A DNA stretch of 9,718 bases, taken from Candidatus Neomicrothrix sp. UBA825 (GTDB taxonomy: Bacteria; Actinomycetota; Acidimicrobiia; Acidimicrobiales; UBA8592). This document shows positions 6,223 to 9,718 of this stretch, one piece after another. The translations under genes were made by a program, and so were the position numbers. The notes below the pieces were generated by a model, which saw only the letters and a list, made by a program, of their open reading frames with translations, had not been told where the DNA came from and ran no database searches. Each line of letters starts with the position of its first letter. The first letter of the stretch is position 1. The DNA lies in assembly GCA_002295705.1 (NCBI GenBank), contig DBHP01000123.1, positions 21,246 through 30,963 on the forward strand. Direction: 5' to 3'.

Positions 6223-7569
6223 TTATCCTTTAAAAAATCTAGAAAGATCAACGGAAGGATAAGCTACCCGTTCACCATATTCACGCCGTTCTCTTTTATA
6301 GGTGGCATCAATTCCGACCTTCGTACTTATTCCACGTTTATCAGCTGTCGGATCCATTTCGTGACCTTGTGCCTCACCAACTTGGAAAACATCGCGCTCC
6401 CAGTGCACTCGATTCGTTATTGCCCAAAGAACCTCAGAAGATTCATGCATATTCACATCACGGTCCACCACCACAACATTTCGTATGTTGATGTGTGCTG
6501 ACATTGCTGCCATTGCCAGATTTTTTGGAGTGCCGGGGTTATCCCGATCTATCTGGATTACTGCCATAAAACCATTGCCATAGGGTGGAATAATCACATC
6601 TGCATTTGGGTCAATGTGGCGGATATGTTTGCGGAGTAATGGTTCTCTGGGGAGGATATTTCCGATATAAATATGTTCATACCAACCTGGAATTATCGTT
6701 TGGTAAATGGGTTCATTTCTAAAGGAAATTGCTGAAACCTCTAAAGTTGGCGAATCCCACATCTCCCCGTGGTAACCATGGAACTCTGCGAGCGGCCCTT
6801 CAGGTGCTCTTTCTGCTGGCCTGATATGGCCCTCAATCACGATCTCGGAATGTGCAGGTATATCAATATCAACGGTCTTCCCCTTGCAGACCTTTATGCC
6901 TTCGTCACGAATGGCGCCTGCGATTAATAATTCATCAACTGGCGTCCGCACCCCAGCAGCAATCATAATTGCGGGGTCAAGGCCCATCGCTAAGGCTACC
7001 GGAAATGGCTCTTCTGGGTCAGGGCGAGATTTCATGAAAGTTCCAACATCTCGCCATTCATTGACGTTAAAGCCGAGAATATTCTTCTCTAACACGAGCA
7101 TGCGATTGTAGGAGAGGTTGCCACGCCCTGAAACTGGGTCCTTTGTCACTGAAACTGCACCTGTGATGAAAGACCCTCCGTCACCTCTGCTATGTTTTGG
7201 AATTGGCAAAACGCTAAGATCAATATCGTCACCAGTTAAGCAATTCTCGTGCCAATCGGCTTCTGTTGTAAGTTGCGTAGAAATCCCATTACTAATCTCG
7301 AGTGCTTCACCCATAACGTCAACGATCGATTCCGGGTCACACTCTAAAGCCAGTGCTGTCCTTCTATGCGATGAAACTCCTCCTGCAAAAATCGGCATTT
7401 CTGTTTCTTTGACATTAGTGAAGAAGGCTGCTCCTCCGTCGCTGCGAGCGAGTGATGCTGTTATGTCAGCAATTTCGTGATTGATTGAAACCTCCGTGGA
7501 TATCTTAGCGAGTTGGCCGTTCTCTTCTAGGACATTGATAAATGAGCGTAAGTCGTTAATATCAGCCAT
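6223..7569 (-). CDS. UbiD-family prenyl-FMN-dependent (de)carboxylase
   Basis: A 448-residue member of the UbiD family, which reversibly decarboxylates aromatic, heteroaromatic or alpha,beta-unsaturated acids using prenylated FMN. The start, MADINDLRSFI, is the usual UbiD opening. Aligned by hand to fungal Fdc1, N151 and R156 (in GNLSYNRM) match N168 and R173, E213 (VDELLIAG) matches E233, and E257 and E262 (in PEGPLAEFHGY) match the catalytic pair E277/E282. PKHSRGDGGSFIT (124-136) is the family block before the cofactor site. One oddity: the metal-ligand histidine expected about 16-18 residues after the arginine (H191 in Fdc1) is missing; residues 157-185 contain no histidine and the aligned site reads N-E-W-R. 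It is shorter than the roughly 490 residues of quinone-pathway UbiD, and no other quinone genes are here, so a catabolic or specialised substrate is more likely. First gene of a ubiD-ubiX pair, divergent from the CodA-like gene. The ATG at 7569 has only a weak, distant GAGG. Confidence 0.92.
   Translation of the reverse strand: MADINDLRSFINVLEENGQLAKISTEVSINHEIADITASLARSDGGAAFFTNVKETEMPIFAGGVSSHRRTALALECDPESIVDVMGEALEISNGISTQLTTEADWHENCLTGDDIDLSVLPIPKHSRGDGGSFITGAVSVTKDPVSGRGNLSYNRMLVLEKNILGFNVNEWRDVGTFMKSRPDPEEPFPVALAMGLDPAIMIAAGVRTPVDELLIAGAIRDEGIKVCKGKTVDIDIPAHSEIVIEGHIRPAERAPEGPLAEFHGYHGEMWDSPTLEVSAISFRNEPIYQTIIPGWYEHIYIGNILPREPLLRKHIRHIDPNADVIIPPYGNGFMAVIQIDRDNPGTPKNLAMAAMSAHINIRNVVVVDRDVNMHESSEVLWAITNRVHWERDVFQVGEAQGHEMDPTADKRGISTKVGIDATYKRERREYGERVAYPSVDLSRFFKG
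6226..6231 (-). promoter_or_regulatory. Ribosome binding site deciding the ubiX start
   Basis: AAAGGA on the minus strand lies 4 bases before ATG 6221; the stop codon TAA of the upstream UbiD-family gene sits between the two. It supports the shorter 189-residue UbiX and suggests ribosomes finishing the decarboxylase can reinitiate on ubiX. Confidence 0.6.
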
Positions 7570-7579
7570 GCTATAGAAT

Positions 7580-7596
7580 ATACCTCAGATAGGTAT
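7580..7596. promoter_or_regulatory. Palindrome in the divergent ubiD/amidohydrolase promoter region
   Basis: Arms ATACCT (7580-7585) and AGGTAT (7591-7596) are exact inverted copies around CAGAT, giving a 17-base dyad in the 54-base gap between the divergent ATGs at 7569 and 7624. A dimeric regulator bound here could control both operons at once. No regulator gene is in the window and a 6-base arm can occur by chance, so this is a candidate operator only. No clear -35/-10 elements were recognised; GGAG at 7607-7610 and TAGG at 7618-7621 are the only weak ribosome-site candidates for the amidohydrolase. Confidence 0.35.
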
Positions 7597-7623
7597 TACG
7601 CCTTTTGGAGCATAAAATAGGTT

Positions 7624-8871
7624 ATGTCCAACTCCACAGCCACTTCACTATGCATCAAAAATGCTTTTATTCCCGGACGTGGGCTAAGTGATATAGGTAT
7701 TGATCAAGGGAAAATCACTTCCTTCACTCAGCCAAGTGAAACGCACGCGTATAACGAAGTTCATGATCTCAAAGGGTGGTTGCTTGTCCCTGCAATGGCT
7801 GAGCCACATGCTCACTTGGACAAAGCTTTAACGGCAGATATTGTCCCAAATCCATCAGGGGAGCTAATGGGAGCGATCAATGCTTGGATTGATGCCGCAG
7901 AAAAGGGAACATTTACGCATGAGAACACAGTTCAGCGAGCATGCGAAGCAATGGAGTTACTGGTCACCCATGGAATAACAGCTGTCCGAACGCATGTTAA
8001 CGTCACTGCTGAAATCGGCACCTCATCAGTAGAAGCTCTGTCTGAGGCAAAGAATCAATTCAATGATGTATTAGATGTCCAAGTAGTGGCGTTGATGAAT
8101 TCCCCGATGACAGGACCGGACAGCAAGGGCAATGTTGAAGCGCTACATTCCGTAATAGAGTTCGGCGTTGACTTTGTAGGCGGTTGTCCTCACCTTGAAC
8201 CAGAACCTCAAAAGATGATCACTTTTATGTTGGGAATTTCGCAAGATGCAGGACTGGGTATTGACTTCCACATTGATGAAACACTCAATAAAGACATGCT
8301 GACTTTGAAAGAGTTAGCCAAGCAAGTGATTAACACCAGCTTTCCATACCCCGTATCAGCGAGTCATTGTGTTTCACTTGGAATGCAATCTGAAAAGACC
8401 CAGTCAGAGGTTTCAAAGCTCGTCGCTGAAGCAAACATAAGCGTTTTTGCACTCCCTCAGACAAATCTTTACTTGCAAGGGCGTGAACATCAGGAAGCTA
8501 TGCCGCGAGGTTTGACTGCAGTCAAAGCCCTAATCGAAAATGGAGTTCTAGTTGCCGCAGGAGCAGATAATGTCCGCGATCCTTTTAATCTCATGGGTCG
8601 CAGCGACCCTTTAGAAACTGCTTCGTTGATGGTGATGGCAGGGCATCAAAGTATTGAGAATGCATTTGAAATGGTAAGCGTTAATGCAAGAAAAGCCATG
8701 GGTCTTGAATCCGCTTGTTTAAATCAAGGAGACTTAGCCGACTTTGTAGCTATTGATGCACCATCGCTGGGAGCTGCAATGGCTGATGCGCCAATGAGTA
8801 GACGAGTTTTCAAAGAAGGGAAACTAGTTGGGAAAGCAGATCAGACTTCCGCGATATATAGAGGGTCATGA
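7624..8871 (+). CDS. Amidohydrolase-superfamily enzyme, cytosine deaminase (CodA)-like
   Basis: A 415-residue metal-dependent hydrolase with a (beta/alpha)8 barrel that would hydrolyse a C-N bond of a ring or amide. Metal and catalytic residues align with E. coli CodA at offsets of one or two: H62 and H64 (EPHAHLDK) with H61/H63, H216 and E219 (FHIDE) with H214/E217, H248 (SASH) with H246, D315 (GADNVRDPF) with D313. All are present, so the enzyme should be active with one metal. Two substrate-side positions differ: CodA's F-P-Q156, whose Gln contacts the pyrimidine, reads L-M-N here (N159), and D314 is N316. Cytosine is therefore not assured; CodA-like relatives act on other N-heterocycles such as triazine derivatives or creatinine-like rings. 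No signal peptide, so cytoplasmic. It starts a two-gene unit: its stop overlaps the next gene as ATGA. It is divergent from the UbiD-family gene across 54 bases, which suggests shared regulation. Confidence 0.88.
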   Translation: MSNSTATSLCIKNAFIPGRGLSDIGIDQGKITSFTQPSETHAYNEVHDLKGWLLVPAMAEPHAHLDKALTADIVPNPSGELMGAINAWIDAAEKGTFTHENTVQRACEAMELLVTHGITAVRTHVNVTAEIGTSSVEALSEAKNQFNDVLDVQVVALMNSPMTGPDSKGNVEALHSVIEFGVDFVGGCPHLEPEPQKMITFMLGISQDAGLGIDFHIDETLNKDMLTLKELAKQVINTSFPYPVSASHCVSLGMQSEKTQSEVSKLVAEANISVFALPQTNLYLQGREHQEAMPRGLTAVKALIENGVLVAAGADNVRDPFNLMGRSDPLETASLMVMAGHQSIENAFEMVSVNARKAMGLESACLNQGDLADFVAIDAPSLGAAMADAPMSRRVFKEGKLVGKADQTSAIYRGS

Positions 8872-9698
8872 ATCGCTCAGCATCAATCGCGACTGATTTA
8901 GTTCTAAGCCCATTTGGCGCTTCGGCAAAGGAACTGGTTGAAGCTGCGACGTGTGCTGATGAAAGTGGTTTCGATGGGGTTTGGGTCTTAGATCATTTCA
9001 GTGGAAAATTAGTAGGCAAAGGTTGGTCACATGAACCCTTCACTGTCCTTGGAGCGATAGCTAATGCAACAAAAAAAGTGAACGTCGGACCACTCGTTGC
9101 AAACATGGTTAACCGAAACCCAGTGTTACTAGCATCGTCCTTTTCTTCACTGCAGTCCCTAGCTTCGGGAAGAGCTGTGTTGGGTCTCGGGACAGGAGCT
9201 CCTCCAGGGTCAAGATTTGCTTTAGAACAAGAAATGATAGGCAGAGGACTCGAAGAGGAAGGAACTAAGCGGCGTGAGCGCCTAATTGAAACTATTAATG
9301 CTTTAAGAAGTATTTGGAAAGGCGAAAAGAATTTTGGAGGAAACTACTTCTCATATGAGGGTTTAGAGAGCGTTATCGTGCCTAGCATGCCTTTACGAAT
9401 CATAGTTGGGGCAAACGGGAGAAGAATGATTGAGTTGGCTTCAAATCATGCTGATGGTGTGAATATTCGGGTAGGTCCTTCTATCAAAGACTTGATTCAT
9501 CTCGCTATTGAGTTGGCGCCTAGCGCAGACTTTGAGATTAGTATTCACGAAGACTTTGATTACAGCCATCCTTTTGGCGGAGATCTTGAAAAGTGGGTGC
9601 AATGGGGTGTCACAAAACGGGCGTGCATGGTCAGTGCGCCCTTTGATATAAAAGAGATCAGCGCGATTGGCGAACGGATCGTCGCAGCAACTAGTTAA
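8868..9698 (+). CDS. LLM-class flavin-dependent oxidoreductase (second copy, short form)
   Basis: A luciferase-like barrel oxidoreductase of 276 residues, using FMN or F420. Family marks are an early helix ending GFDGVWVLDHF (34-44), with D42-H43 at the flavin/substrate pocket, VNVGPLVANMVNRNP (71-85) at the cofactor bulge, SGRAVLGLGTG (100-110) binding the phosphate region, and KGEKNFGGNYFSYEG, the usual W-x-G-E-like segment before the loop over the active site. It is shorter than most relatives (around 300-350) and diverges strongly from the other LLM gene at 4673, lacking the Asn-x-x-x-Arg-His-Pro form, so the two are not a recent duplication. The start overlaps the amidohydrolase stop (ATGA), with GAGGG only 2 bases ahead of the ATG, so coupled translation is likely. 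Context suggests it oxidises the amidohydrolase product or its precursor; the substrate and whether it acts as monooxygenase or dehydrogenase are unknown. Confidence 0.87.
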   Translation: MNRSASIATDLVLSPFGASAKELVEAATCADESGFDGVWVLDHFSGKLVGKGWSHEPFTVLGAIANATKKVNVGPLVANMVNRNPVLLASSFSSLQSLASGRAVLGLGTGAPPGSRFALEQEMIGRGLEEEGTKRRERLIETINALRSIWKGEKNFGGNYFSYEGLESVIVPSMPLRIIVGANGRRMIELASNHADGVNIRVGPSIKDLIHLAIELAPSADFEISIHEDFDYSHPFGGDLEKWVQWGVTKRACMVSAPFDIKEISAIGERIVAATS

Positions 9699-9718
9699 AG
9701 CTGAATGAGCCCCTACGT

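Noticed and set aside
6222..6251. Longer UbiX starting at TTG 6251 and overlapping the UbiD-family gene.
   Set aside because: The ATG at 6221 has a good AAAGGA site and starts at the usual distance from the first strand; the extra ten residues do not look like UbiX.
5947..6501. Long plus-strand open frame across the ubiX/ubiD junction.
   Set aside because: It lies opposite two well-supported minus-strand genes and shows no recognisable domain.
5643..9717. A 13-base inverted match: CGTAGGGGCTCAT at 5643-5655 and its reverse complement at 9705-9717, both just after LLM gene stop codons.
   Set aside because: In about 9.7 kb roughly one 13-base inverted match is expected by chance, flanking bases do not extend it, and the second copy lies at the window edge.
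9705..9718. ATG at 9705 (Met-Ser-Pro-Tyr...) as the start of a further plus-strand gene.
   Set aside because: Only 14 bases are visible and the upstream ribosome site is weak; it cannot be supported from this window.

Overview
This is a compact bacterial chromosome segment of moderate G+C (judged by eye, not counted). It carries nine protein-coding genes, the first cut by the left edge, and no gap between genes longer than about 100 bases. I see no rRNA, tRNA, CRISPR array, transposase, integrase or other sign of a mobile element. The gene set suggests a free-living, probably aquatic heterotroph: two luciferase-like (LLM) flavin/F420 oxidoreductases, a UbiD/UbiX pair, a CodA-like amidohydrolase, a PYROXD2-like FAD oxidoreductase and a DUF3048 lipoprotein on a Pro/Thr linker. 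This mix, with tight packing and Pro/Thr-rich lipoprotein stalks, recalls uncultured Chloroflexota such as the marine SAR202 lineage. That placement is an inference from gene content only; an actinobacterial source is not excluded.

Layout. Bases 1-1034 (+): 3' part of a PLP-dependent threonine-synthase/cysteine-synthase-fold enzyme. Bases 1015-3021 (-): a D-Ala-D-Ala dipeptidase-like M15 peptidase followed by a DUF3048 lipoprotein. The lipoprotein gene converges on the PLP gene with a 20-base overlap that is itself a near-perfect inverted repeat. Bases 3111-5647 (+): a PYROXD2/CrtI-type FAD oxidoreductase followed after 2 bases by a Mer-like LLM oxidoreductase. Bases 5652-7569 (-): a UbiD-family (de)carboxylase and its flavin prenyltransferase UbiX, one base apart. 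Bases 7624-9698 (+): a CodA-like amidohydrolase and a second LLM oxidoreductase, overlapping by ATGA. The last 20 bases hold no supported feature.

How they may work together. UbiX makes prenylated FMN, which the adjacent UbiD-type enzyme needs to remove or add a carboxylate on an unsaturated or aromatic acid. The divergently transcribed amidohydrolase and LLM enzyme, and the FAD/LLM pair upstream, would supply hydrolytic and redox steps. Together they look like a small catabolic island for a nitrogen-containing ring or another recalcitrant carboxylate, but the substrate cannot be read from sequence. The peptidase/lipoprotein pair looks like a separate envelope or peptide-scavenging unit.

Nothing here amounts to a clearly new defence or mobile system. 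The points most worth checking are the UbiD homologue with no histidine where the family's metal-ligand histidine is expected, the substrate identity of the catabolic-looking cluster, and the small symmetric sites at two gene junctions.
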